Source: Alphaproteobacteria bacterium (GTDB taxonomy: Bacteria; Pseudomonadota; Alphaproteobacteria; Micropepsales; Micropepsaceae). Taken from it: a DNA stretch of 64,000 nt. Below the pieces are notes generated by a model that made no database searches, was not told the DNA's origin, and saw only the letters and a list, made by a program, of their open reading frames with translations. The stretch lies in the NCBI GenBank assembly GCA_021325375.1, contig JAJPHG010000011.1, forward strand, positions 186,001-250,000, in the 5' to 3' direction. A program made the position numbers and the translations under genes. Shown here in pieces: positions 34,290 through 41,849 of the stretch (the first letter of the stretch is position 1; each line of letters begins with the position of its first letter).

Positions 34290-35312
34290 TCAAGCGCCGC
34301 GCGTGATCGCCGCCGGACGCACCTTGACGGTCAGCGCGTCGAGGAACGCGGTGCCGTGCGTCATGAAGGCGAAATGTCCGGCATCCGGGATCAGCACAAG
34401 CGTCTTTTGCGGCGCGCGCACGCTGTTGAAGTACTCGACGGCCGCCTTGGTCGGCGTCACCACGTCGCCCTCGCCCTGGATGACGAAGAAAGCGGTGTCG
34501 ATCCTTGTTGCCGTAGCGGGAAGGTCGGTTGCCATCTGATCGGGCAGGACGTGCTCCGCGCTGAAATCCATTCCGTCGGCCATGTCCTTCACGTCCTTGT
34601 CGCCGGCCGCGATCAGCGCACGGCCGCGCTCGCGCAACGCCTTCAGCCATTGCTGGTCGGACGGCGCCATCGCGGCGCCGAGGCCCTTGGTGAACGCGAA
34701 GTATTGATGCGCGTCGGCGGGGTTCGGGCGGCCGACCGCCTCGAGCATCTTGACCGCCGCGTCGTCGTGCTCCTTGCGCGCTTTCGCGAGCAGGAGGTCG
34801 AACTGCGAATCGACCTGCGCCTTCCAGCTCGAAACCTGTCCGGTGCCGACATAGGCGGCGAACAGGCCCGGGCGTTGCGTCACCATGTGGATGGCGACGG
34901 TCGAGCCCCAGGAATGGCCGAGCACGATGATCCTGCGCTTGCCCTCGGTGCGGCACAGATATTGCGCGAGCTCGATGCCGTCCTTCGCGATGCGGTCGAG
35001 CGTGACGTCGGGCGTCTTGGCGCCATAGAGCCCGAACGTATGTCCGGCGCCGCGCTGGTCCCATTGCACGATGGTGAAATCCTTCTGCCAGGGCTTGTAC
35101 TTATCCGCCTGCATCCCTTGCGCCTCGCCGGGCCCGCCATGGACCACCAGCAGGACGGGATTGCGGCTGTCCTGGCCCTCGACGTCGACCCATTGCCGCA
35201 AGCCGCCCAAGGTCACGAAAGCGGCCTTCGAGACGGGGTCGGCGCAAACGCCGTCCATGCCGCCAGACAGGAGCGCGCCGGCGAGGGCGCAGAAGACGAG
35301 CAATGCACGCAT
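34290..35312 (-). CDS. Secreted alpha/beta hydrolase, proline iminopeptidase-like
   Basis: This 340-residue hydrolase has a signal peptide (to about residue 24, SGGMDGVCA). HGGPGEAQG is the oxyanion motif of the S33 family, GHSWGS holds the serine nucleophile, the acid is in GEGDVVTP and the histidine in DAGHFAF. It may hydrolyse N-terminal proline peptides or other small amides or esters. It is divergent from the HAD gene, with 107 nt between starts. Confidence 0.88.
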   Translation of the reverse strand: MRALLVFCALAGALLSGGMDGVCADPVSKAAFVTLGGLRQWVDVEGQDSRNPVLLVVHGGPGEAQGMQADKYKPWQKDFTIVQWDQRGAGHTFGLYGAKTPDVTLDRIAKDGIELAQYLCRTEGKRRIIVLGHSWGSTVAIHMVTQRPGLFAAYVGTGQVSSWKAQVDSQFDLLLAKARKEHDDAAVKMLEAVGRPNPADAHQYFAFTKGLGAAMAPSDQQWLKALRERGRALIAAGDKDVKDMADGMDFSAEHVLPDQMATDLPATATRIDTAFFVIQGEGDVVTPTKAAVEYFNSVRAPQKTLVLIPDAGHFAFMTHGTAFLDALTVKVRPAAITRGA

Positions 35313-35419
35313 GGGTCCACCTCTTCCCGAAACCTATGCGAGGAACGGTCGTTGCGCCGCATCGGAAAAACGCATGGCCGTGTGGCATAAGGCGTGGGAG
35401 CGTCAAACGGACCTGTGGC

Positions 35420-36055
35420 ATGATCAAGGCGGTGATTTTCGATTTTGGGGGTGTGTTCACCTCCTCGCCGTTCGAGGCCTTCGCGCGCTACGAGCGCGGG
35501 CGGGGGTTTCCGGAAGGGCTGATCCGCAAGATCAATTCGGCCAACCACCTCGAGAACGCCTGGGCGCGGTTCGAGCGCGCCGAGCTCGACCTCGACGGCT
35601 TCGATGCGGCGTTCGCCGCCGAAGCCGGCGCGTTCGGCTTCGATCTGCCGGGCCGCGAAGTCATTGCCCTGCTGTCGGGCGACGTCCGGCCCGAGATGGT
35701 CGAGGCGCTGCGCCGCATCAAGACCCGCTTCAAGACCGGCTGCATCACCAACAACGTGCCGTCGATGCAGGCGATCGGCGCCGACAAGCCGGACAATCTC
35801 TATCGCCGCGAGATCGTGGAGATGTTCGATTCCCTCATCGAATCCTCCAAGGTGGGCTTGCGCAAGCCGGATCCGCGCATCTACACGATGATGTGCGAGG
35901 CGCTTTCGGTCACGCCGGAAGAATGTGTCTATCTCGACGACCTCGGCGGCAATCTCAAACCCGCACGCGCGATGGGGATGATCACGATCAGGGTCGAAAG
36001 CGGTCCCCAGGCCATCGCGGAACTGGAAGCGGCGACGGGAATGCGCTTAAGCTGA
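35420..36055 (+). CDS. HAD-IA hydrolase, ACAD10/epoxide hydrolase N-domain-like
   Basis: This 211-residue HAD phosphatase-like protein has motif I FDFGGVFTSS (the nucleophile Asp in DFGGV), motif II TNN, motif III Lys in GLRKPDPRIY and motif IV YLDDLGGN. The GGVFTSSPFEAF start resembles the HAD domain fused to ACAD10 or to the soluble epoxide hydrolase. ATG 35420 is chosen by homology. DUF1993 follows 26 nt later, so the pair is probably co-transcribed. Substrate unknown. Confidence 0.88.
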   Translation: MIKAVIFDFGGVFTSSPFEAFARYERGRGFPEGLIRKINSANHLENAWARFERAELDLDGFDAAFAAEAGAFGFDLPGREVIALLSGDVRPEMVEALRRIKTRFKTGCITNNVPSMQAIGADKPDNLYRREIVEMFDSLIESSKVGLRKPDPRIYTMMCEALSVTPEECVYLDDLGGNLKPARAMGMITIRVESGPQAIAELEAATGMRLS

Positions 36056-36081
36056 CGAGAGCGTCAAACCAGGAGCGCGTG

Positions 36082-36594
36082 ATGACCATTTCGATGTACC
36101 AGGCCTCGATCCCCGTCTATCTGCAATATCTGAATTCCGTCTCCGCGATCCTCGACAAGGGCGCGGCGTTCGCGGAGGCGAAGAAGATCGATCCCGCGGT
36201 GCTGCTGCAGACGCGGCTCTATCCCGACATGTTCCCGCTGGTGAAGCAGGTGCAGATCTTCACCGACCAGGCCGTGCGCGGCTCCGCGCGCCTCGCAGGC
36301 CAGGAGCCGGCCGCATTCCCCGACACCGAAACGACGTTCGCCGAGCTCAAGACGCGCATCGAGAAGGTCATCGCCTATCTCCAGACCTTCAAGCCGTCCG
36401 ACATCGACGGCAGCGAGGATCGCGACATCGTGATGAAGACGCCGCGCGGCGACATGACCTTCAAGGGCCAGCAATACCTGCTCGGCTTCTCGCTGCCGAA
36501 CCTGTTCTTCCACGCCACCGCGACCTACGCGATCCTGCGCCATGTCGGCGTCGAGATCGGCAAGATGGACTTCATGGGCGGCCCGCCGCGGTAA
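36082..36594 (+). CDS. DUF1993 family protein
   Basis: This 170-residue protein matches DUF1993: SMYQASIPVYLQYLNSVSAIL, LYPDMFPLVKQVQI and LFFHATATYAILRHVGVEIGK, giving a four-helix DinB-like bundle. Three conserved metal-ligand-like histidines are not obvious. Function is unknown, with a link to stress or thiol chemistry sometimes suggested for the DinB superfamily. AGGAG lies seven bases before ATG 36082. It is likely co-transcribed with the HAD gene. Confidence 0.88.
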   Translation: MTISMYQASIPVYLQYLNSVSAILDKGAAFAEAKKIDPAVLLQTRLYPDMFPLVKQVQIFTDQAVRGSARLAGQEPAAFPDTETTFAELKTRIEKVIAYLQTFKPSDIDGSEDRDIVMKTPRGDMTFKGQQYLLGFSLPNLFFHATATYAILRHVGVEIGKMDFMGGPPR

Positions 36595-36616
36595 GAGCAT
36601 GATCGCAGAAACGGCA

Positions 36617-36736
36617 CGTCGCCCTTCGAGGCTCCCCCGGCACAAGGCCGGGGTCGCACCTCAGGGTGACGTGCCGACTGCAACATACAAACGCGTCATG
36701 CTGAGGTGCGAGCGGAGCGAGCCTCGAAGCATGACC
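36617..36736. repeat. Composite inverted repeat, family B copy 2
   Basis: The left arm (36617-36671) has CGTCGCCCTTCGAGGCTC and TCGCACCTCAGGGTGACG; the right arm (36693-36736) has CGTCATGCTGAGGTGCGAGC and GAGCCTCGAAGCATGACC. The arms match the copy at 4979-5110. It ends 17 nt before the DAO gene start and leaves its frame open upstream. Confidence 0.75.
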
Positions 36737-36753
36737 CATCAGTTTCAAACACG

Positions 36754-37926
36754 ATGACCATGCACACCACGCTCGACCGGCGACGTCTGATCAAGGGTTC
36801 CGCGAGCCTTGCGGCGCTCGGGCTCGCCGGTTGCGCGACCGGGAGGATCGAAAGGCCCGTCGTCATCCCGCTCGCGCCGATCCGCGCGAGCGTGAACCGG
36901 TTGTTCGACATCACCGTCTGCCTGCGCCCCTTCCGCGCGCAGGGTCCGCGTCTCGACACCGAACAGGTCGGATCGAAGCTCGTCGTGCACAATTACGGTC
37001 ACGGCGGCAGCGGCTGGTCGCTGTCCTGGGGCTCGGCCGCGGTCGCGGTGGGCCAAGCGATGCAGGCGAGCCCGAAAGAGATCGCCGTCATCGGCTGCGG
37101 CGCGCTGGGCTTGACCTCGGCGATCACCGCGCAGCAGGCGGGCGCGGCCGTCACGATCTATGCGCGCGATCTCTTGCCCGAGACGCGCTCGGCGCGCGCC
37201 ACGGGAAGCTGGACGCCCAGCTCGCGCATCGCGCTCGAAAGTGCTGCGTCGAAGGACTTCCCCGTGCTGTGGGAGAAGATGGCGCGCATCTCCTTCCACA
37301 CCTATCGCCGCTATCTGGGCATGCCCGGCAATCCGGTCGAATGGAGCGACCGCTACAACGTGTTCGACGAGTCGCCCGCCGAGCGCGCGAAGCTTCGCCC
37401 CGCCGATCCGCTGGGCTTCGCCGACTACCAGGACCGCATCGCCGACATCATGCCGCCGGGCGAGGATCTGCCGCAGGGCGCGACGCCGTTCCAGTTTCCC
37501 TATGTGCGGCGCAGTTCGCTGATGCAGTTCAACATCGCCGATTACGCTCACACGCTGATGAGCGATTTCTTCGCCGCCGGCGGCAAATTCGTGCGCGCCG
37601 AGTTCGGCGCACTGGGTGACGTGTCGCGGCTCAAGGAGAAAGTCGTCATCAACTGCACCGGCTACGGCGCACGCGAGCTGTGCAAGGACGAGAGCATCGT
37701 GCCGGTGCGCGGCCAGATCGGCTGGCTGATCCCGCAGCCGGAAGTGAATTACGGCGTCTACTATCAGGGCGTGTTCGTGCTGCCGCGCCGCGACGGCATC
37801 GTCGTGCAGCGGCTCGATGGCGGCGACATGCGCGGCTATGGCGATGCCAATGAGACGGTCGACCGCGCGGAGTCGGAAGAAGCGGTGAAGCGCGTCGCGG
37901 AATTGTATCAGAGGTTCAAGGTTTAA
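36754..37926 (+). CDS. D-amino-acid-oxidase-like FAD oxidoreductase, Tat-exported
   Basis: This 390-residue flavoprotein starts with a twin-arginine-like signal (RRRLIKGSASLAALGLAGCA), which also contains a lipobox-like LAGC, so it may be exported folded or as a lipoprotein. The dinucleotide motif IAVIGCGALGLTSA and the DAO motif HNYGHGGSGWSLSWGSA (near 70-90) and the later GYGARELCKDESIVPVRGQ fit DAO enzymes. The GHGGSG block comes before the GxGxxG, a circularly shifted arrangement from typical DAOs. Substrate unknown. Confidence 0.82.
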   Translation: MTMHTTLDRRRLIKGSASLAALGLAGCATGRIERPVVIPLAPIRASVNRLFDITVCLRPFRAQGPRLDTEQVGSKLVVHNYGHGGSGWSLSWGSAAVAVGQAMQASPKEIAVIGCGALGLTSAITAQQAGAAVTIYARDLLPETRSARATGSWTPSSRIALESAASKDFPVLWEKMARISFHTYRRYLGMPGNPVEWSDRYNVFDESPAERAKLRPADPLGFADYQDRIADIMPPGEDLPQGATPFQFPYVRRSSLMQFNIADYAHTLMSDFFAAGGKFVRAEFGALGDVSRLKEKVVINCTGYGARELCKDESIVPVRGQIGWLIPQPEVNYGVYYQGVFVLPRRDGIVVQRLDGGDMRGYGDANETVDRAESEEAVKRVAELYQRFKV

Positions 37927-37934
37927 CCCCAATC

Positions 37935-38048
37935 ACCATGGCCGCCCTTGAGGCGGCCACCCAGCCAGCGAGCGTCAGCGAGCGAAATGACTATCTGCGC
38001 CCGCAGACGCGGGCGCGCTGGGTGGCCGGGTCAAGCCCGGCCATGGTG
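37935..38048. repeat. Inverted repeat, family A variant
   Basis: The left arm CACCATGGCCGCCCTTGAGG with CGGCCACCCAG (37935-37964) is mirrored by CTGGGTGGCCGGG and CCCGGCCATGGTGA (38018-38048). Each arm is a hairpin by itself. The element separates the convergent DAO and DUF3501 genes and shares the GGCCACCCAG edge with the copies at 18940 and 46549. Confidence 0.7.
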
Positions 38049-38049
38049 A

Positions 38050-38640
38050 CTAGGAGGCGAAATCCTTCGCCAGTTCTTCGCGCGCCGTCGCCGGGATCAC
38101 CGCCATGTGGCCGTAGTTCGGATGCGTGAAGCCGAGCACGGCCTGCGCTGTCTTGAACTTCGCGATCTGCGCCGGCGTGAAGACGAAGCGCAGCCAGTGC
38201 ACCGATGACGTCTTGCCCTGCGGCGTCGTGCGGTCCTCGTATTCGGTCGGCGCGGCCTTGATACGCTCGCCGTCGAGATCGAGGAAGGCGGCCTCCTCGA
38301 TGCCGCCCAGCGTGCGCAGGGTGCGGTCGCGGCGTGCGGCGTCCTCGATCTCCAGCATCAACGTCGCGATCAGCTCCGAGCCTTGCGGGACCAGCGGATT
38401 GTAGGCCTCGAGCTCGCCCGCGATCTGCTCTCTGCCGCCCTTCTCGATGCGCAGCATTTCCTGCACCTGAAGCCACATCGTCTGATAGCTCTCGAAATAG
38501 AACGTCGCGAAGGGGCCGACCTCGATGCGGCGGTTCTTCTTCATCGCGATCGCCCCGGCGCGCAGTTCCTTGCGGCGTGCCTGGTACTCGGCATCGCTCA
38601 GGATGTCGCTCTCGACGATCTTGCGTTGTGCGGCGCTCAT
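38050..38640 (-). CDS. DUF3501 family protein
   Basis: This 196-residue protein matches DUF3501. It has the segment VGPFATFYFESYQTMWLQVQEML, a Glu-rich helix and the C-terminal FTPAQIAKF. The family is found with rubrerythrin and CCG-domain Fe-S proteins, pointing to oxidative-stress or iron chemistry, but no activity is known. ATG 38640 overlaps the stop of the Fe-S protein gene (ATGA), so they are coupled. Confidence 0.85.
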   Translation of the reverse strand: MSAAQRKIVESDILSDAEYQARRKELRAGAIAMKKNRRIEVGPFATFYFESYQTMWLQVQEMLRIEKGGREQIAGELEAYNPLVPQGSELIATLMLEIEDAARRDRTLRTLGGIEEAAFLDLDGERIKAAPTEYEDRTTPQGKTSSVHWLRFVFTPAQIAKFKTAQAVLGFTHPNYGHMAVIPATAREELAKDFAS

Positions 38641-40004
38641 CTTTGGTCCTCCAGCAATCCATAGGCCCGCGCCATGATCTCGATGGGATGCTCGGGCTCC
38701 TTCACCGGCGCGGTCTTGCCGTCCTTCTCCATCGCTTGGCTGACGTTGCTCACGATGTGCTGCGCCGCAAGCGGGCAGTCCGAAACGATATGGCCGCGCG
38801 CCTGTTGGGCGGCAGTGCGGAATACGGGACGGCCGACCTTCACCGCGACCGCATGGGTGGGTTTGACCACGCCGAAGGTGCCGCCATGGCCCGAGCAGCG
38901 CTCGATCACGTCGACGGGCGTTTCCGGGATGAGGCGCAGCATCTCCGCGGCCTTCGGGCCCATGTTCTGCGCGCGCGCGTGGCAGGCCAGATGCACGGTC
39001 ACGCCTTCGGGTAGCGGCTTCATGCCGTCGGGCAAGCCTTCCTTCTTCGCGATGTCGACGACGTATTCGTCGATGTCGAAGACGTGCTCGGCGACGCGTT
39101 TGACGTTGGCGTCGTCGGGGACGATCAGCGCCCATTCGAATTTCAGCATCAGCCCGCACGACGCGGTCGCGGCGATGATGTCGTAGCCCTCGTCGATCAG
39201 CTTGACGAGTTCGGCCGCGACCTTGCGTGCTTGACCTGCGACCTTCTCCATCTCGGCCTGTTCCAGGAACGGCATGCCGCAGCAGCCGGGATACGTTGCC
39301 CTGGTCTCGACGCCCAGATGGTTCAGCACCGCGCGCGCGGCAAGTCCCGTCTCGGGCTTGTTGTAGTTGACGAAGCAGGTCGCGAAGATCGCGGCCTTGC
39401 GCTTGCCGTAGGCGGGCGCGGAAGCGTTCACCGTGCCGGGCGTCTTCTTGTCCGCGCGCATGAAGGTCTGGCTTGAGAATTTCGGCAGCTCGGCGTCGCG
39501 GTCGATATGGGCGATGCCGTCCATCGCGCCTCGCGTAAGCCGGTTCGACTTCTTGCCTCCCCAGTTCACCAGCGGCGCCAGCGGCACCGCCATGCGGCCG
39601 TTGCGGTCCATCCGGGCCAGTTGCCGCGCGGTGAAATCCGTCTTGCCCTTCTTCGCCTCGGCCACGCGATGGCGCAGCATCAGATGCGGGAAGTCGAGCT
39701 GGAAGGGATGCGGCGGCACGTAGGGGCATTTGGTCATAAAGCACATGTCGCAGAGCGTGCAGGCCTCGGTGACTTGGCCGAAATCTTCCGACTTCACGCC
39801 ATGGACTTCGTCGGGGCTCGCGTCGACGAGGTCGAAGAGCCGCGGGAAGGAGTCGCAGAGATTGAAGCAGCGCCGGCAGCCGTGACAGACGTCGAAGACG
39901 CGCCGCATCTCGGCGTCGAGCTTCGCCGGATCGGTGAAATCCGGATCCTGCCACGCGATGGGATGACGCGTGGGCGCGTCGAGGCTGCCTTCTTTCGAAG
40001 TCAT
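38637..40004 (-). CDS. Fe-S protein with CCG domains (GlpC/HdrD-like)
   Basis: This 455-residue protein has two N-terminal 4Fe-4S cluster motifs, CHGCRRCFNLCDSFP and CTLCDMCFMTKCPYVPP, followed by two cysteine-rich CCG regions (YPGCCGMPFLEQ and the segment with CSGHGGTFG, and HLACHARAQNMGPK). This is the layout of GlpC, LutA and heterodisulfide reductase subunit D. It could pass electrons to or from rubrerythrin. It is upstream of and coupled to DUF3501. Confidence 0.88.
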   Translation of the reverse strand: MTSKEGSLDAPTRHPIAWQDPDFTDPAKLDAEMRRVFDVCHGCRRCFNLCDSFPRLFDLVDASPDEVHGVKSEDFGQVTEACTLCDMCFMTKCPYVPPHPFQLDFPHLMLRHRVAEAKKGKTDFTARQLARMDRNGRMAVPLAPLVNWGGKKSNRLTRGAMDGIAHIDRDAELPKFSSQTFMRADKKTPGTVNASAPAYGKRKAAIFATCFVNYNKPETGLAARAVLNHLGVETRATYPGCCGMPFLEQAEMEKVAGQARKVAAELVKLIDEGYDIIAATASCGLMLKFEWALIVPDDANVKRVAEHVFDIDEYVVDIAKKEGLPDGMKPLPEGVTVHLACHARAQNMGPKAAEMLRLIPETPVDVIERCSGHGGTFGVVKPTHAVAVKVGRPVFRTAAQQARGHIVSDCPLAAQHIVSNVSQAMEKDGKTAPVKEPEHPIEIMARAYGLLEDQR

Positions 40005-40011
40005 GCGAATA

Positions 40012-40094
40012 GCGAATAGTGAGTAGCGAATAGGGAATGCGAATGGGGAGCGAACAGCGACTCACTACTCGCTATTCGCTGCTCCCTATTCGCT
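40012..40094. repeat. GCGAATAG-type inverted repeat
   Basis: Multiple copies of GCGAATAG occur on the left (AGCGAATAGTGAGTAGCG and GAATAGGGA) and their inverse on the right (ACTCGCTATTCGCTG and CCCTATTCGC). Almost the whole gap between rubrerythrin and the Fe-S gene is this element. It may form a stem in the operon mRNA. Confidence 0.7.
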
Positions 40095-40099
40095 TCTTC

Positions 40100-40522
40100 T
40101 TACTTGCCCAGCGTATCGAGCGCCTTCTGGAAGCGGCCGGCATGGGATTTCTCGGCCTTGGCGAGGGTCTCGAACCAGTCGGCGATCTCGTCGAAGCCTT
40201 CCGAGCGCGCGGTCTTGGCCATGCCGGGATACATGTCGGTGTATTCATGCGTCTCGCCGGCGATCGACGCCTTGAGGTTCAGCGTCGTGTCGCCGATGGG
40301 CTCGCCGGTCGCCGGATCACCCACCGCTTCAAGATATTCGAGGTGGCCGTGGGCATGGCCGGTCTCGCCTTCCGCCGTCGAGCGGAACACGGCGGAGACG
40401 TCGTTGTAGCCTTCGACGTCGGCCTTCTGTGCGAAATAGAGATAGCGGCGGTTCGCCTGGCTCTCGCCGGCAAACGCGTCGCGCAGGTTCTGGGCGGTCT
40501 TGCTGTCCTTGAGGTGGGCCAT
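40100..40522 (-). CDS. Rubrerythrin
   Basis: This 140-residue protein has the diiron ferritin-like bundle: [16 protein letters not shown] (first Glu), [10 protein letters not shown] (ExxH), [15 protein letters not shown] and [11 protein letters not shown]. It lacks the C-terminal rubredoxin domain, so the electron donor must be separate, a role the neighbouring Fe-S protein could play. Rubrerythrins reduce hydrogen peroxide. AAGGAG lies before ATG 40522. An Irr-box-like palindrome at 40594-40610 lies 72 bp upstream, and irr is the next gene upstream. Confidence 0.93.
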   Translation of the reverse strand: MAHLKDSKTAQNLRDAFAGESQANRRYLYFAQKADVEGYNDVSAVFRSTAEGETGHAHGHLEYLEAVGDPATGEPIGDTTLNLKASIAGETHEYTDMYPGMAKTARSEGFDEIADWFETLAKAEKSHAGRFQKALDTLGK

Positions 40523-40593
40523 TGTCGTCTCCTTGGGCGGCTTTGCGCGTTGTCCACCGCGAAGATGGAACCAGCCGGCCTCCAAGTCAATAG

Positions 40594-40610
40594 ATTAGAA
40601 CAATTCTAAA
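40594..40610. promoter_or_regulatory. Candidate Irr/Fur-family box upstream of rubrerythrin
   Basis: ATTAGAACAATTCTAAA contains the perfect inverted repeat TTAGAA-CAA-TTCTAA. It matches the published alphaproteobacterial iron control element (ICE) form TTTAGAA-N3-TTCTAAA that Irr binds. It lies in the 94-nt gap after the irr stop and before the rubrerythrin start. Confidence 0.75.
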
Positions 40611-40616
40611 GAAGAT

Positions 40617-41042
40617 TTATGCCCGGCGCAGGCGGATGACGACGTCGACGCGGTCGATCTCGGTCCCCCTGGGTGGGGTGGGGACGCCAGAGACGGCAAT
40701 GGCGTCGCCCGGGATGTCGATCAGCCGGCCCTCGCCCTCGCAGTAGAAATGCTGGTGGTCGCCGATATTGGTGTCGAAATAGCTGCGCGCCGCGTCGACC
40801 ACGACTTGGCGCAGCAATCCCGCATTCGTGAACTGGTGCAGTGTGTTGTAGACGGTGGCGAGCGAGACCTTGATCCCGGCCTCCTGCGCCTCGGCGTGCA
40901 GGCTTTCCGCGCTCAGATGGCGGTCCTCGTCGCAGAACAGGAGCCCCGCGAGCTCCAGGCGCTGGCGCGTCGGGCGCAGGCCGGCTTCGCGCAGGCGCTC
41001 CGCCGCCTTTTCGCCGCCTTTACCCCGGAGTTTCCTTGCCAT
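40617..41042 (-). CDS. irr: Irr-like Fur-family transcriptional regulator
   Basis: This 141-residue Fur-superfamily protein has a winged-helix N-terminus (LRPTRQRLELAGLLF, then SLATVYNTLHQF) and the Irr feature GDHQHFYCEGEGRLID, with the HxH heme-responsive region. It lacks the CxxC structural zinc pairs of Fur and PerR. Irr controls iron and haem genes in Alphaproteobacteria. The divergent fabA start is about 146 nt away, with an Irr-box-like palindrome at 41114-41130 between them. Neighbourhood with fabA-fabB is typical for Irr in Rhizobiales. Confidence 0.88.
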   Translation of the reverse strand: MARKLRGKGGEKAAERLREAGLRPTRQRLELAGLLFCDEDRHLSAESLHAEAQEAGIKVSLATVYNTLHQFTNAGLLRQVVVDAARSYFDTNIGDHQHFYCEGEGRLIDIPGDAIAVSGVPTPPRGTEIDRVDVVIRLRRA

Positions 41043-41113
41043 CGACGCGTTCCCAAGGCCTCTTGCGCGGCTGACACTCGCGCCGCATCTTTGCTAGGAT
41101 GGCCTTCAGCTTT

Positions 41114-41130
41114 GTTAGAACGTTTCTAAC
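41114..41130. promoter_or_regulatory. Candidate Irr box between irr and fabA
   Basis: GTTAGAACGTTTCTAAC is a perfect 7-bp inverted repeat with a 3-bp centre (CGT), the same form as the box at 40594-40610. It lies in the shared upstream region of irr (start 41042) and fabA (start 41188), where binding would let Irr regulate itself and possibly the fatty-acid operon. Confidence 0.75.
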
Positions 41131-41187
41131 AAGCGGAGATTGGCCCATACCCCGCCCGAGTCAAGGGGCGATGGAAGGAAACGTAAA

Positions 41188-41721
41188 TTGGACACCGCAA
41201 ATCCGGCCCGTAGGACAAGCTTCGATCTGCAGGGCCTGCTCGCCTGCGCCCGCGGCGAATTGTTCGGTCCCGGCAACCCGCAGCTCCCCTATCCCCCGAT
41301 GCTGATGATCGACCGCATCCTCAAGATCGCGGAGCAGGGCGGCAGCGCCAACAAGGGCATGATCGAGGCCGAGTTCGACATCAACCCGAACCTCTGGTTC
41401 TTCAAATGTCACTTCCTGGGCGATCCGGTGATGCCGGGGTGCTTGGGGCTGGACGCGATGTGGCAGATGGTCGGCTTCTTCCTCGGCTGGCTCGGCGGGC
41501 TCGGCAAGGGCCGCGCGCTCGGCGTGGGCGAGGTCAAGTTCACCGGCATGGTGCTGCCGACGGCCAAGAAGATCAGCTACTACATCGATCTGAAGCGCGT
41601 GATCATGCGCAGGCTCGTGCTCGGCATCGCCGATGGCATCATGAAGGTCGACGGCAACACCGTCTTCGAGGCCAAGGATCTGCGCGTCGGCCTGTTCACC
41701 GAAACCGCGCCGACAACGTAG
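41188..41721 (+). CDS. fabA: 3-hydroxydecanoyl-ACP dehydratase/isomerase
   Basis: FabA dehydrates beta-hydroxydecanoyl-ACP and isomerises trans-2 to cis-3-decenoyl-ACP, starting unsaturated fatty-acid synthesis. The active-site pair is His75 in [15 protein letters not shown] and Asp89 in GLDAMWQM. The length of 177 residues is normal. I chose TTG 41188 because GGAAGGAAACG lies just before it and the N-terminus then matches relatives; an ATG at 41140 would add 16 residues. It heads the fabA-fabB-fabI run. Confidence 0.93.
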   Translation: MDTANPARRTSFDLQGLLACARGELFGPGNPQLPYPPMLMIDRILKIAEQGGSANKGMIEAEFDINPNLWFFKCHFLGDPVMPGCLGLDAMWQMVGFFLGWLGGLGKGRALGVGEVKFTGMVLPTAKKISYYIDLKRVIMRRLVLGIADGIMKVDGNTVFEAKDLRVGLFTETAPTT

Positions 41722-41729
41722 CTCTTCAT

Positions 41730-41830
41730 CTCCCCGTGCTTGCGGGGCAGTTGGTGGATGTGGCCCCTCGCGCGTACGCTGTCGCTACGCGCCGCTATGC
41801 TCGGCACCTCCCCCGTAAGTACGGGGAAGG
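41730..41830. repeat. Paired CCCCG hairpins between fabA and fabB
   Basis: CCCCGTGCTTGCGGGG (41732-41747) and CCCCGTAAGTACGGGG (41811-41826) are two perfect hairpins that are also inverse to each other (CTCCCCGT and ACGGGGAAG). They flank a GC-rich spacer with GGTGG and its inverse, so the whole region forms a long stem in the fabA-fabB mRNA. Confidence 0.65.
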
Positions 41831-41849
41831 ACAACAGGGAAAAGCTTTC

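Noticed and set aside
36617-38048. Transposon insertion around the DAO gene, flanked by two repeats
   Set aside because: The flanking repeats belong to different families (B and A variant) and there is no transposase, so they do not form a composite transposon.
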